From Gammaproteobacteria bacterium (GTDB lineage: Bacteria > Pseudomonadota > Gammaproteobacteria > SZUA-140), in contig JAKISP010000001.1 in the NCBI GenBank assembly GCA_021648525.1, positions 66,061 to 130,060 of the forward strand: a DNA stretch of 64,000 nt, given 5' to 3'. Below the pieces are notes generated by a model, which saw nothing but the letters and a program-made list of their open reading frames with translations, was not told where the DNA came from and did not search any database. Below are positions 38,901-47,102 of this stretch, in pieces; the first letter of the stretch is position 1; the number at the start of each line of letters is the position of its first letter. A program made the position numbers and the translations under genes.

Positions 38901-39210
38901 AAGCTGCGCAATGGGGGTTTCTTTAGTCTGTGATTTTGGCAACCTCACATCAGGTGAAACAGTCACTCTCACTGTTAATATTGTCACAACAGCCATTGGA
39001 CTCCAGGGGTATACTGGAATCGTAAGTTCAAATGCAATAGATGACGGCGATGAAAGTAATAATAGTCTCGCAATAACCCTTGAGGTGACTCGCGGCAACC
39101 CCGATGGTGGTGGCGGTACGATGAGTTACTGGTGGCTAGCAAACATGCTAATCTTCCTGCTCGCCTACAGATACTATTTGAATCACCATTACCCCACTAG
39201 AAACAGATAA
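35935..39210 (+). CDS. Giant secreted repeat protein (YCF48/BNR-like propellers) with C-terminal sorting-type tail
   Basis: About 1091 residues from the ATG at 35935, which opens a signal peptide (MLWFLLASLLPFCLHA). The frame extends 39 codons upstream to a TTG. The body is made of about 18-20 repeats of some 45 residues with the pattern F(V/I)AVG-D-x-GTI(L/I)TS-x-DG-x-W-T, for example FVAVGEGGNITTS, FIAIGDGGTITTS and FVAVGDIGTICYS. This is the form of YCF48/BNR beta-propellers. A DUF11/CARDB-like immunoglobulin-type domain follows at about 940-1050 (ARYILSITNRGYVTAE). The end is GGGGTMSYWWLANMLIFLLA plus a basic tail (PTRNR), resembling GlyGly-CTERM sorting signals. It is likely cell-surface bound. 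Function unknown. Confidence 0.75.
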   Translation: MLWFLLASLLPFCLHAVPTQWQWAHPTPHGNQHNSVIWGNDEFVAVGEGGNITTSQSGGNESWVVEPSDTTENLNDIAWSGSRYVSVGDQGTIVSRTNSGNWDIRTSTITHKLTDVIWNGEQFLAIGEYTASFTHPIDGAQNRSAAAILTSATGSGWRLESPALNPDRYSNVPPPRLRGITWDGSLYVASSDDGAILTSLDGIAWHTRSINSIANNGKAGLNKRFLAVGDNGLTLSSSDGISWTKRAPGISDNLHDVTWAEVHFVVVGANGTIISTKDDDGITWETEASGSTATLRSITFNQTSSVIAVGDNGTILTRSLSPLTWTHQAVDATSEDLHSVAWSLNSIFSYVIVGSGGTILTSVNTTDWEAATDSPTGFTTDLLHVTGVRNLTSAPGDEFFLATGKNGTLLTTTSNINTWVPRSSNISGEWLFDSTWDGTNHIVVGSNGTLITSTSLDGSIWTTQNAQTSEHLLSIAIDNTTTLIGGEFNLQISTSDPTNISPADIIIGSGRITSQHLNDILFDNDRYVAIGNAGTIITSDDADYWTTPSSITDGGSSITNDLLSIGIENATDEFLVTGTWGTFLRSNDSTGDTWTSEAIPVISAPGASFFYGVASSNNSIVAIVGSGGDIYTSFDSGLAWNLTAGPLETQETINDLVRSDTLLVAVGDNGTILNSNNAGVGWEDQTPTSSCGANRLHAVTWSDVTNRFVAVGDIGTICYSNDGSTWVPPPVSADLPGNSSTLYGITWGKDQFVAVGGSAVNSVIYTSPFGEKWTPRDSSESSTLREVVWNEDHFIAIGDGGTITTSPKGISWTRNNSGSSINLNSIAIGENSIIVTGTSSSPASTTILINSDGTWTGGDSQPAFTGIQINDISFGGTQYAAVAPSGTIMVSPDGAAWTRVLTGTNSLFKTVLWDEGKFIAAGAAAHILFSINPDLVISGDFTTEKVREGETARYILSITNRGYVTAERAQYSGTLSRNSLFLSATTTLGSCAMGVSLVCDFGNLTSGETVTLTVNIVTTAIGLQGYTGIVSSNAIDDGDESNNSLAITLEVTRGNPDGGGGTMSYWWLANMLIFLLAYRYYLNHHYPTRNR

Positions 39211-39388
39211 CCATCTCATCGCAAGCACAACGCGGCTGAGCTGAACGCTATAAGACTCATTCAAATAACGAGGTATCTGGTCGCTTTCACTACTCCTTCC
39301 AAAGAATCACATCAGGTAGTCACCTCGGCGCTCACCTGGCGATTAATCAGTTCCTGCCTCCCGCACACAAAATCGAGAAATTCAGCAT

Positions 39389-39796
39389 TTATTCAGGCCA
39401 CTCAAGCGTGTAATCGAAAGGGATTGTATGGTGGTCAGCCCCACAGATAAAGTCAAATTCAAGCACCCAGTCACCACCCATTGAAAATTCACCACTATCA
39501 GCAGTATAAATTCCAACTTTAGCCTCATCAATCATCAGCACCAACACGTTATCAAGCGACATCTCATGCCCCGGCATGTATTGGCGAAAACGCACAGTAC
39601 AACTGTCAACAGGCTGATTGATTCCATCTCTAATAGAAAATTCAATACTCGCTTTACTACCCACTTTTAAAGGCGCAGGATCACTTTTTAATTGCAACTG
39701 ATAACCACCAACCGAACCCGTTTTGGCTGGTTGAAAATCAGCGCATGCGGTCAGCAACAAACAACCCACGACAGCCATGTAACTTACAGTTTTCAT
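39389..39796 (-). CDS. FixH/YtkA-like lipoprotein
   Basis: A 135-residue lipoprotein: signal peptide with lipobox LLTAC (Cys18) in MKTVSYMAVVGCLLLTACAD. The mature part is a single beta-sandwich domain (VGSKASIEFSIRDGINQPVD, FRQYMPGHEMSLDN, GGDWVLEFDF) like FixH/YtkA-type domains, which occur near copper or heme proteins. The His/Met pattern PGHEM could bind metal. It is the last gene of the minus-strand operon with gloA (27 bases), the GGDEF-EAL gene and the peroxidase. Confidence 0.6.
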   Translation of the reverse strand: MKTVSYMAVVGCLLLTACADFQPAKTGSVGGYQLQLKSDPAPLKVGSKASIEFSIRDGINQPVDSCTVRFRQYMPGHEMSLDNVLVLMIDEAKVGIYTADSGEFSMGGDWVLEFDFICGADHHTIPFDYTLEWPE

Positions 39797-39823
39797 CTAT
39801 TATTCACTCCAGTCAACACTTAC

Positions 39824-40207
39824 TCATTTTTTCTGAATCAACTCAATTTTATAACCATCCGGATCTTCAACAAAAGCGATCACCGATGTCCCTCCTTTCA
39901 TTGGCCCTGCATCACGCACCACATTGCCGCCACGAACACGAATCTCATCACAGGCACAATAGGCATCGTCAACTTCCAGTGCAATATGGCCAAAGGCATT
40001 CCCCAGCTCGTAGTTGTTCACATCCCAGTTATGGGTTAGTTCAATAACAGCCCCGACAGACTCATCGTCATAACCAACAAAAGCCAGCGTGAAATGCCCA
40101 TCAGGGTAATCATTGCGCCGAAGCAGACGCATTCCAAGCACCTCAGTGTAAAAACTGATTGAAGCATCAAGGTCTGCCACACGAATCATAGTATGAAGTA
40201 GTCGCAC
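39824..40207 (-). CDS. gloA: Lactoylglutathione lyase (glyoxalase I)
   Basis: Isomerises the hemithioacetal of methylglyoxal and glutathione to S-lactoylglutathione. The 127-residue protein has the typical start [20 protein letters not shown] with metal-binding His5. It also has [20 protein letters not shown] with another metal ligand, and ends in [16 protein letters not shown] with a Glu ligand. The length is usual for bacterial enzymes. It lies 11 bases after the GGDEF-EAL gene, so it is probably co-transcribed. Confidence 0.95.
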   Translation of the reverse strand: MRLLHTMIRVADLDASISFYTEVLGMRLLRRNDYPDGHFTLAFVGYDDESVGAVIELTHNWDVNNYELGNAFGHIALEVDDAYCACDEIRVRGGNVVRDAGPMKGGTSVIAFVEDPDGYKIELIQKK

Positions 40208-40218
40208 AGGGCTCTCAA

Positions 40219-43131
40219 TTATTTATCTTTAAATAGACTGACCAATGGCATTGGCTTCGCAATATAGAAGCCCTGTGCATAATCAATCCCCAAATTTTTG
40301 ATACACTTGTAAATCTCATCATTTTCTACAAATTCGGCAATGGTTTTAATTTTCATCACATGGCCAATATGGTTGATCGACTCGACCATTGCACAATCAA
40401 TCGGATTATCCACAATACTCCGAATAAAGCCACCATCAATTTTCAGGTAATCCACCGGTAAATTTTTGAGATAAGCAAATGATGACAGACCACTGCCAAA
40501 ATCATCCAGCGAAAAGCGGCAACCAAGCATTTTAAGTTCAGAAATAAAATGAATCGCCTCGCTCAAATTTGAGATCGCGGCTGTTTCAGTGATTTCAAAA
40601 GAGATATTGTGTGGTAATACATCATAATTAGAAAATTGTTCACGCAGATAACCCATTAAACCAGCATCACTTAAGGAAGCGCCGGAAAGATTGATAGCAT
40701 AAGTAATATCATCCCTGCCACTCGCTTCATAAAAAGCGAATAAATTACGAATCACCCAGCGATCAATCGCTGGCATTAAATCAAATCGTTCCGCAGCAGG
40801 AATAAATGCCATCGGAAAAATAAGCTTACCTACCTCATCCCGTAATCGCAGCAACACCTCAACATGCATCTTCTCATTGACATCTTTCAACGGCACAATC
40901 GGCTGGTAAAATAGCTCAAAACGGTTTTCTTCGAGTGCTTGATTGATGCGAGAAACCCACTGCATTTCACCATGACGCGCCACCAGCTCTTCATCATCGG
41001 GCTGATAAACGTAGACTCGATTACGCCCCTTATCCTTAGCAACATAACAAGCGGAGTCTGCAGCACTCAGCAAATCAGTCGTACCACTGCTACCAGCCTC
41101 AATCGCAACAAGCCCAATGCTGGCACCAATTTCGAAACTTTTATCTTGCCACACAAAACGAAACTCTTTTACCGTATGACAAAAATCCTCTGCAATCTCC
41201 TCGGCTTTGCCCAAATGGCAATTGCCAAGTAATATACCAAATTCATCACCGCCAAGCCTCGCCAGCGTGTCTCGCTCCCTCACCTGAGCCTGCAACAAAG
41301 CAGTCAACTGACGCAATAGCTCATCGCCAGCCACATGGCCACAGGTATCATTTACAATCTTGAACTGATCCAGATCGATATAACAGAGCGCATGTTCCTT
41401 GTCCTCCTGTCGAGCACTCTCCAGTAACAGTGCCAGACGACGTTCAAATTCACGGCGATTGATCAAGCCAGTTAATGCATCGTGTGTTGCCTGGTACGAA
41501 ACCTTATTGGCAAGTCCGCGTAATTCAGTGACATCATGAAAAATGATCACCACACCAACAACCACGCTATCTCGATCCAGGATTGGGCTAGCCGTCACCT
41601 CTACCGCAAATTCTTTACCTGTAAACTGATTAACAATCACCTGTCCAGGCAGTGCCACCCTGCTACCCTTTTGCAAACAGACATTGATTGGACTTTCGAT
41701 TGTTTTATGTGTCGTCTCATCAAAAACATTCAACACTTCATTTAACGAATGCCCTCGACATGCATCAAACTCAACCCCAGCTAACATCTCTGCACGGGGG
41801 TTCATATAGTCAACTAAACCAAGCGCATTAGTCGTAATCACACCATCACCAATCGCTTCAAGGGTAATTTGCGCTCTCTCCTTTTCTTTAAAGAGTGCGC
41901 GTTCAAGTCTTTTATGCTCTGTTACATCCGTTCTAATCGCCACATATTGATAAGGGCTCCCAGTCGAATCCACAAACGGCACAATCGTCGAGTCCACCCA
42001 GAAATAGTCACCATTTTTTTTCTGGCTTCTCATCTCACCATGCCATACATCACCCGCTGTAATGGTGGCCCATAAGTCATCAAAAAAAACATCGGAATGA
42101 TAACCAGAGTTCATTACACGATGATTTTTTCCAATCAATTCATCCCGTTTAAATTGACTAACATCACTCAATTTATCATTAGCATAAGTAATCACCCCAT
42201 CGCTATCCGCAATACTAACAATTGAGTGTTGATCCAGTGCAAATTTCTGATAATTAAGATCTCTCACCGTACGCCTTAATTTTGTCGCACTATTTTTCAG
42301 TTGCCACATAATAAACGCAACGTAAACCAGAAGTGAGACTGTAATAAGGTAGAGATACAGGCGATAAATATTAGTGCGCCGAACTAACTCTTCATGATTA
42401 CGATTATATAATGCAGAAAGCAGGTCAACTTGCCGTACCATCGACGGTGAAGTCAAACTCAGAATCATCGCATCAACCACTTGTTTTTCGTTCACCACTA
42501 CCTTGACATGTTGAACCAGACGAAGAACATCGTCCTGTAACAGCTGCGGAAAGCGATCCACAGAGCTTGTTACAAATTTATAATCATCAATCACATGAAG
42601 CCGAAGCGTTGCACTCGCATTGGTGTTATAACTGAGCACATCTCTCACCATATCACTCAGCACCACCACCACCGACATCTCTGCATTATGCTCTATCATC
42701 CTTGCCATTAATTGATCCATAAGCGCAGGTATGTAATGAACAGAATTTCTTAAAACAGCATTATGTGCTTTAAATGACTCCAGCTTCTCTTCCTTAGCAA
42801 GGATGATCGCCTGTATCGCATCAAGGTGTTGATCGATATCAATATCACCCTGATGATAAATACCATATGTCCCAGCAGTTATCTCAGCATGTTTCTCTCT
42901 CAGCTGCTGCATCCATAAAACCAATGGGTCATAGTGTGATAACAGCTCATTGCGAGAACGAAGCACATCACGACCAAGATTGGCATCAAGCTGTCGCAGG
43001 TGAGATAAATTATTTAATATTGAATTATAGCTCTTCCCTTCTACCGCTTGTGTCTTGACGTAAAGAAAGGTCATCAACAATACTGCAATAACCGCAACGA
43101 TCAGCTGCTTCATATTAGATGAAGTCATCAC
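40219..43131 (-). CDS. Membrane PAS-GGDEF-EAL protein (DAHL-type sensor domain)
   Basis: A 970-residue cyclic-di-GMP enzyme. TM1 is at about 7-26. A long all-helical periplasmic domain at about 27-250 resembles the DAHL ligand-binding family ([39 protein letters not shown]). TM2 is at about 256-275. Two PAS domains follow ([33 protein letters not shown]; then [20 protein letters not shown]). The GGDEF domain is intact ([14 protein letters not shown], with RERD I-site). The EAL domain has the motif as EVL ([20 protein letters not shown]) and keeps [26 protein letters not shown] and KIDGGFI. Both activities look possible. The start overlaps the peroxidase stop by four bases. Confidence 0.92.
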   Translation of the reverse strand: MMTSSNMKQLIVAVIAVLLMTFLYVKTQAVEGKSYNSILNNLSHLRQLDANLGRDVLRSRNELLSHYDPLVLWMQQLREKHAEITAGTYGIYHQGDIDIDQHLDAIQAIILAKEEKLESFKAHNAVLRNSVHYIPALMDQLMARMIEHNAEMSVVVVLSDMVRDVLSYNTNASATLRLHVIDDYKFVTSSVDRFPQLLQDDVLRLVQHVKVVVNEKQVVDAMILSLTSPSMVRQVDLLSALYNRNHEELVRRTNIYRLYLYLITVSLLVYVAFIMWQLKNSATKLRRTVRDLNYQKFALDQHSIVSIADSDGVITYANDKLSDVSQFKRDELIGKNHRVMNSGYHSDVFFDDLWATITAGDVWHGEMRSQKKNGDYFWVDSTIVPFVDSTGSPYQYVAIRTDVTEHKRLERALFKEKERAQITLEAIGDGVITTNALGLVDYMNPRAEMLAGVEFDACRGHSLNEVLNVFDETTHKTIESPINVCLQKGSRVALPGQVIVNQFTGKEFAVEVTASPILDRDSVVVGVVIIFHDVTELRGLANKVSYQATHDALTGLINRREFERRLALLLESARQEDKEHALCYIDLDQFKIVNDTCGHVAGDELLRQLTALLQAQVRERDTLARLGGDEFGILLGNCHLGKAEEIAEDFCHTVKEFRFVWQDKSFEIGASIGLVAIEAGSSGTTDLLSAADSACYVAKDKGRNRVYVYQPDDEELVARHGEMQWVSRINQALEENRFELFYQPIVPLKDVNEKMHVEVLLRLRDEVGKLIFPMAFIPAAERFDLMPAIDRWVIRNLFAFYEASGRDDITYAINLSGASLSDAGLMGYLREQFSNYDVLPHNISFEITETAAISNLSEAIHFISELKMLGCRFSLDDFGSGLSSFAYLKNLPVDYLKIDGGFIRSIVDNPIDCAMVESINHIGHVMKIKTIAEFVENDEIYKCIKNLGIDYAQGFYIAKPMPLVSLFKDK

Positions 43132-44174
43132 TCATCACCATGCTGAACACCACTTAAAGAGTGGAGAAACTTCACAATTAACTGCGCATCATCGAGCGGA
43201 ATAGGACGCCCCAGTTGAAAATTTGCCATGACCATCACAGCCTGCTCAAGTGTATCGGCAGTGCCGTCATGGAAATAAGGTGCAGTCAACGCCACATTGC
43301 GTAGACTTGGAACACGAAAACGATATTTGTCATCCTCCTTACCCGTCACATTAAAACGTCCCAGGTCGGCCTCTACAATCACTTTTCGGTCAGCAAAAAA
43401 ATCCCCCATCACACCAAACAGCTGAAACATATTACCGCCAACATTACCGCCCTGGTGACAGGCAATACAACCATAAGATTTAAATAACTGGTAACCACGC
43501 CGCTGCTCTACACTGAGTGCTTGTTCATCGCCAAATAGATAACGATCAAACGCAGCGCCGGGTGTGACTAAGGAGCGCTCGAACTCAGCAAGCGCGTCAA
43601 TCACATGTTCTTTTTGAATGCGGTTGGCTGGGTAAAGCTGAGAAAATAATTGCTGATATTCAGAAAGTGAAGCAAGCCGACTCAACACTTCATGCCACTC
43701 AGCACCCAACTCTGTCAGACTGGTAATAGACTCATCCACTTGTGCTTCAAGCGTCGTCGCTCGTCCATCCCAGTACCATCTAAAATTATTAGCACTATTG
43801 TAGATACTCGGGGTATTAATTCGTCCACGAGTAGCATCACCAGCAATCGCATGAGACTTACCATCCACACCGCCACGATTTAGCGCATGACAGGTATCAC
43901 ATGAAACGTTACCTTCAGGGGAGAGGCGCTTATCCTGAAACAGTTTATGCCCCAGCGCTACCTTATCATTATTGAGAACGCGAGGCTCCGTTACCGGTTG
44001 CAACGGCTCATGAATGAGTTCCTGTGCTGGCAACTTTGAAATATAAAAAGGATCGACATGAATAATCGTTGGAACAACATCATTTTCGTCATCATAGGCG
44101 AAATTCCCCAACATCCAGGGTAAGGATGTGAGAAACAACAACAGCAACACACCATAGATAACATTGCTTTTCAT
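43128..44174 (-). CDS. Diheme cytochrome c peroxidase (MauG/CcpA family)
   Basis: A periplasmic, 348-residue diheme protein. An N-terminal hydrophobic export segment (about residues 6-25) is followed by two heme c motifs, CDTCH in NVSCDTCHALNRGG and CIACH in YGCIACHQGGNVGG. The peroxidase family sequences WYWDGRATTLEAQV and RVPSLRNVALTAPYFHDGTA are present. It reduces hydrogen peroxide using electrons from cytochrome c, or is a MauG-like oxidase. First gene of the operon with the PAS-GGDEF-EAL protein, gloA and the lipoprotein. The coupling (ATGA overlap) with the c-di-GMP enzyme suggests a linked function. Confidence 0.9.
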   Translation of the reverse strand: MKSNVIYGVLLLLFLTSLPWMLGNFAYDDENDVVPTIIHVDPFYISKLPAQELIHEPLQPVTEPRVLNNDKVALGHKLFQDKRLSPEGNVSCDTCHALNRGGVDGKSHAIAGDATRGRINTPSIYNSANNFRWYWDGRATTLEAQVDESITSLTELGAEWHEVLSRLASLSEYQQLFSQLYPANRIQKEHVIDALAEFERSLVTPGAAFDRYLFGDEQALSVEQRRGYQLFKSYGCIACHQGGNVGGNMFQLFGVMGDFFADRKVIVEADLGRFNVTGKEDDKYRFRVPSLRNVALTAPYFHDGTADTLEQAVMVMANFQLGRPIPLDDAQLIVKFLHSLSGVQHGDE

Positions 44175-44195
44175 TTATACGCCCAACATCAGAAC

Positions 44196-44243
44196 AAAAG
44201 GCCAATGGTCAGTGGCAATTAATCACCATTCACACTGGCCATT
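44196..44243 (-). terminator. Rho-independent terminator downstream of argG
   Basis: On the minus strand, AATGGCCAGTG (44233-44243) pairs with CACTGACCATT (44204-44214), 10 of 11 bases, and is followed by GGC and TTTT. It lies 30 bases after the argG stop. Confidence 0.6.
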
Positions 44244-44273
44244 GTCGACCAGGCACAACAGTCACAGTATTAT

Positions 44274-45488
44274 TTATAACTTCTTCGCCGCGATACGAAG
44301 GCGCAATGCGTTTAATTTAATGAAGCCTTCCGCATCCTGCTGGTTATAACTACCCGCATCATCTTCAAAGGTTGCAATATTGGCATCAAACAGGCTATCA
44401 AATTGTGATTGGCGTCCCACCACAATCACATTCCCCTTGTACAGCTTAATGCGCACAACACCATTCACACGTCGCTGAGAAACATCAATCATCGCCTGCA
44501 TCATTTCACGCTCAGGGCTCCACCAGTAGCCGTTGTAAATCAGCGTTGCATAACGCGGCATCAACTCATCTTTCAGATGCGCCACTTCACGGTCAAGCGT
44601 GATCGACTCAATCGCGCGGTGCGCCTTCAACATAACCGTACCAGCGGGTGTTTCGTAACAACCACGAGACTTCATACCCACATAGCGGTTTTCAACGATA
44701 TCATCACGACCCACCCCGTTTTCACCACCCACCTTGTTCAGATAACGCATCACATCAGCCGGGCTCATCTCTTTACCATCGATCGCGACGATATCGCCCG
44801 ATTGATAAGTGAGTTCCAGATAGAGTGCCTGGTCTGGCGCTTGCTCTGGACTCACTGTCCAGCGCCACATGTCTGCCTCTGGCTCAGCCCATGGGTCTTC
44901 CAGAATATCGCCCTCATAAGAGATATGCAGCAAGTTAGCATCCATCGAATACGGTGATTTCTTACCACGCTTCTGCTCAACCGCAATGTTGTGCTGCTCG
45001 GCATAGGCCATCAACTTTTCACGTGAATTAAGATTCCATTCACGCCACGGCGCAATAATCTGCACATCCGGCTTCAGCGCATAAGCACCCAGTTCAAAGC
45101 GCACCTGATCATTCCCCTTACCTGTTGCGCCATGTGAGACTGCATCGGCACCTGTATCATTCGCAATTTCAATCAAGCGCTTAGCAATCAGTGGTCGCGC
45201 AATCGATGTACCGAGCAAGTATTCACCCTCATAAATAGCATTAGCACGAAACATCGGAAAAACATAGTCACGCGCATACTCTTCACAAAGATCCTCGATA
45301 TAGATATCCTTAATCCCCATCGCTTCAGCCTTTAGCCGCGCTGGCTCCACCTCTTCACCCTGGCCGATATCGGCAGTAAAGGTCACCACTTCACAGTGAT
45401 ATTCATCCTGCAGCCACTTAGCGATAATTGAGGTATCGAGACCGCCAGAATAGGCCAGTACAACTTTTTTGACATCTGTATGCGACAT
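44274..45488 (-). CDS. argG: Argininosuccinate synthase
   Basis: Joins citrulline and aspartate using ATP in arginine synthesis. The 404 residues show the PP-loop [18 protein letters not shown], then [31 protein letters not shown] and [20 protein letters not shown], all family signatures. Start MSHTDVKK at the ATG 45488, with AGGA upstream. It stands alone, with a promoter upstream and a terminator downstream. Confidence 0.98.
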   Translation of the reverse strand: MSHTDVKKVVLAYSGGLDTSIIAKWLQDEYHCEVVTFTADIGQGEEVEPARLKAEAMGIKDIYIEDLCEEYARDYVFPMFRANAIYEGEYLLGTSIARPLIAKRLIEIANDTGADAVSHGATGKGNDQVRFELGAYALKPDVQIIAPWREWNLNSREKLMAYAEQHNIAVEQKRGKKSPYSMDANLLHISYEGDILEDPWAEPEADMWRWTVSPEQAPDQALYLELTYQSGDIVAIDGKEMSPADVMRYLNKVGGENGVGRDDIVENRYVGMKSRGCYETPAGTVMLKAHRAIESITLDREVAHLKDELMPRYATLIYNGYWWSPEREMMQAMIDVSQRRVNGVVRIKLYKGNVIVVGRQSQFDSLFDANIATFEDDAGSYNQQDAEGFIKLNALRLRIAAKKL

Positions 45489-45529
45489 TCAAATCAATCC
45501 TGTTAAATAACGTGGTATCTTCAAGTCAG

Positions 45530-45535
45530 ATTATA
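45530..45535 (-). promoter_or_regulatory. Probable argG promoter (-10 TATAAT)
   Basis: A perfect TATAAT on the minus strand about 42 bases before the argG ATG. The -35 region is poor, so an activator or a long spacer may be involved. Confidence 0.45.
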
Positions 45536-45593
45536 GCGTAATTGACACTAAACAGCCGAAAATAACGCCATTTAGAAATCATTTTCAATAAGA

Positions 45594-45777
45594 AGACGCT
45601 TTTACACAAGTAGTAATTTTATTCTCTGACACCAACAGTAGGCGCTTTAGGCGAGGCAAAAGCGCACAGAACGAGGGCATTTATCACTAAAAATGGCCGG
45701 TTGAATACGCTTTTACCAACAGTAGCCGCTTTAGGCCACACCGCCAGAGGGCAAAAGAATGATCGTGCAAAGCTCCC
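45594..45777. mobile_element. Degenerate copy of the MITE-like element, with internal 22-bp direct repeats
   Basis: The right end read in reverse is GGGAGCTTTGCACGATC, close to the terminal repeat of the other copies. The left end (AAGACGCTTTTACACAAG) is more decayed. The interior aligns with the 54123-54261 copy (TAATTTTATTCTCTGAC, AAAAGCGCACAGAACGAG). It differs by two inserted near-identical segments, ACCAACAGTAGGCGCTTTAG at 45631 and the same with one change at 45715. No target duplication is visible, so this copy is older. It fills most of the 316-base gap between argG and the squalene synthase-like gene. Confidence 0.6.
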
Positions 45778-45804
45778 CTGAAACCTTATTTTTAAAGTCA
45801 GAAA

Positions 45805-46899
45805 TCACGTTAGTAAAACAGATTTCCGTAGACGAGCACACCACCATTTCACTGCCAGATTAGAAAATACAACACCGCTCGACAGCAACATCATTCGATA
45901 AATCCATTTACGCTCAACCTTGCAGACAACAGTCACATCCAACCAGTTCGACTGTTGCGAAAGCTGCGCCAACGTTTTAAGACCAATCAACATCGGCCAC
46001 AATGCAGCGATACGCAGGCGCACACAACGCCGCGGCAGCGCAACCACATACTGCTCTGCTGCTGCATAATGGTCCAGCGTGCGGTGAATACCCTTAAGTA
46101 GCAGCGGACGAGCCGTTGCGCTATTAGTGGCATTCATTAAATCATCCGGCATCAGCGATACTTCATTCAGCCATGATTGCGGCAGATAACAGCGCCCGAC
46201 TCTTAGGTCACGCGGTACATCCCGCAGGATATTGGTCAATTGCAGCCCTTTACCAAAGCGAACACCCAATTGCGAGTATTTTTTCTGGCTGGCCTGCCAA
46301 CACTGAAGAGCATCAATGTGGGCGATCGAAATATCGGTCCAGAACTCTCCCACACACCCGGCCACCAGGTAGGTGTAGCAATCTAATTGATCACCACGTT
46401 CAAGTGCAATCGCTACAACCTCACCGCTATTTTTCGACACAGGAAAGCTTTCAAGGTCACTCACCATCCCTTCGGTTAGAGTCAATACAACCTTGCGAAT
46501 CATCGTCCGGTCCGGTGCTGTCTGCCGTAGCAGCAATTCAAACAGCGGCGACAACATCACCAGCAGCTCATTTTCAAAGGCATGGTCAAGCTGCCCGGTA
46601 AAGCCCGTCTGTAGACGTTCCAGCACGGCATGAGACGGCACATCGGACTGCAACTGTCCACGCAGGTGGTTTAGCGCATCACAACGTTTACCAGCAGAAA
46701 CTATCGCCGTATCAGCGATCGTATCAGCAGCTCGCGCCAGCAGGTAGGCAACACTGATTGGCTCACGCAATTGCGACGGCAACACACGCAATGTGAGATA
46801 AAAACTGCGCGACACACCTCGCAACAGGTCGGTTAATAAATAATTTTTTTGTACATCGTCGAGTGTTCTCGGTAGAAATGGGGCTGATTCAGGCAACAT
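45805..46899 (-). CDS. Squalene/phytoene synthase family protein (squalene synthase-like)
   Basis: Predicted head-to-head prenyl condensing enzyme making squalene (or a related C30 product) from two farnesyl diphosphates. From the ATG at 46899 (AAGGGGG just upstream) it has 364 residues. The first Asp-rich motif is DTIAD (59-63) in LLARAADTIADTA. The second is in LTNILRDVPRDLRVGRCYLP. VSRSFYLTLRVLP is typical of the family. The C-terminus has a hydrophobic stretch (WIYRMMLLSSGVVFSNLAV) that may anchor it to the membrane, as in eukaryote-type squalene synthases. The frame extends upstream to 46983, but that start has no support. No other hopanoid or carotenoid gene is in the window. Confidence 0.85.
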   Translation of the reverse strand: MLPESAPFLPRTLDDVQKNYLLTDLLRGVSRSFYLTLRVLPSQLREPISVAYLLARAADTIADTAIVSAGKRCDALNHLRGQLQSDVPSHAVLERLQTGFTGQLDHAFENELLVMLSPLFELLLRQTAPDRTMIRKVVLTLTEGMVSDLESFPVSKNSGEVVAIALERGDQLDCYTYLVAGCVGEFWTDISIAHIDALQCWQASQKKYSQLGVRFGKGLQLTNILRDVPRDLRVGRCYLPQSWLNEVSLMPDDLMNATNSATARPLLLKGIHRTLDHYAAAEQYVVALPRRCVRLRIAALWPMLIGLKTLAQLSQQSNWLDVTVVCKVERKWIYRMMLLSSGVVFSNLAVKWWCARLRKSVLLT

Positions 46900-47053
46900 T
46901 TTTTCCCCCTTCCACAGCGCTCGACAGCAGATCCGAAAAGACAAAACTGTAGAACTCACCATTTTCACCACATGGATGAACACTGATCAAATGTGCACGC
47001 AATCCACCATCTATTTTCACCACTGCTCCAGGAGAGCAAATTCTTTTTTTCAT
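46889..47053 (-). CDS. Small protein overlapping the squalene synthase-like gene start
   Basis: A 54-residue frame starts MKKRICSPGAVVKIDGG and ends SAVEGGKNVA, with its stop inside the next gene, an overlap of 11 bases (ATGTTGCCTGA). Such an overlap suggests translational coupling. The ATG at 47053 has a GGA about ten bases upstream. Two Cys and no membrane segment. No family recognised. It lies 50 bases after ptsP on the same strand, so the order may be rppH-ptsP-this-synthase in one transcript. Confidence 0.5.
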   Translation of the reverse strand: MKKRICSPGAVVKIDGGLRAHLISVHPCGENGEFYSFVFSDLLSSAVEGGKNVA

Positions 47054-47102
47054 GCTGTATTTTCCAAATAGCAAGAACGGCTCTCATTTAAACATCGAAC
47101 GA

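Noticed and set aside
41536-41745. 69-residue plus-strand frame inside the GGDEF-EAL gene
   Set aside because: Antisense shadow with no start signal.
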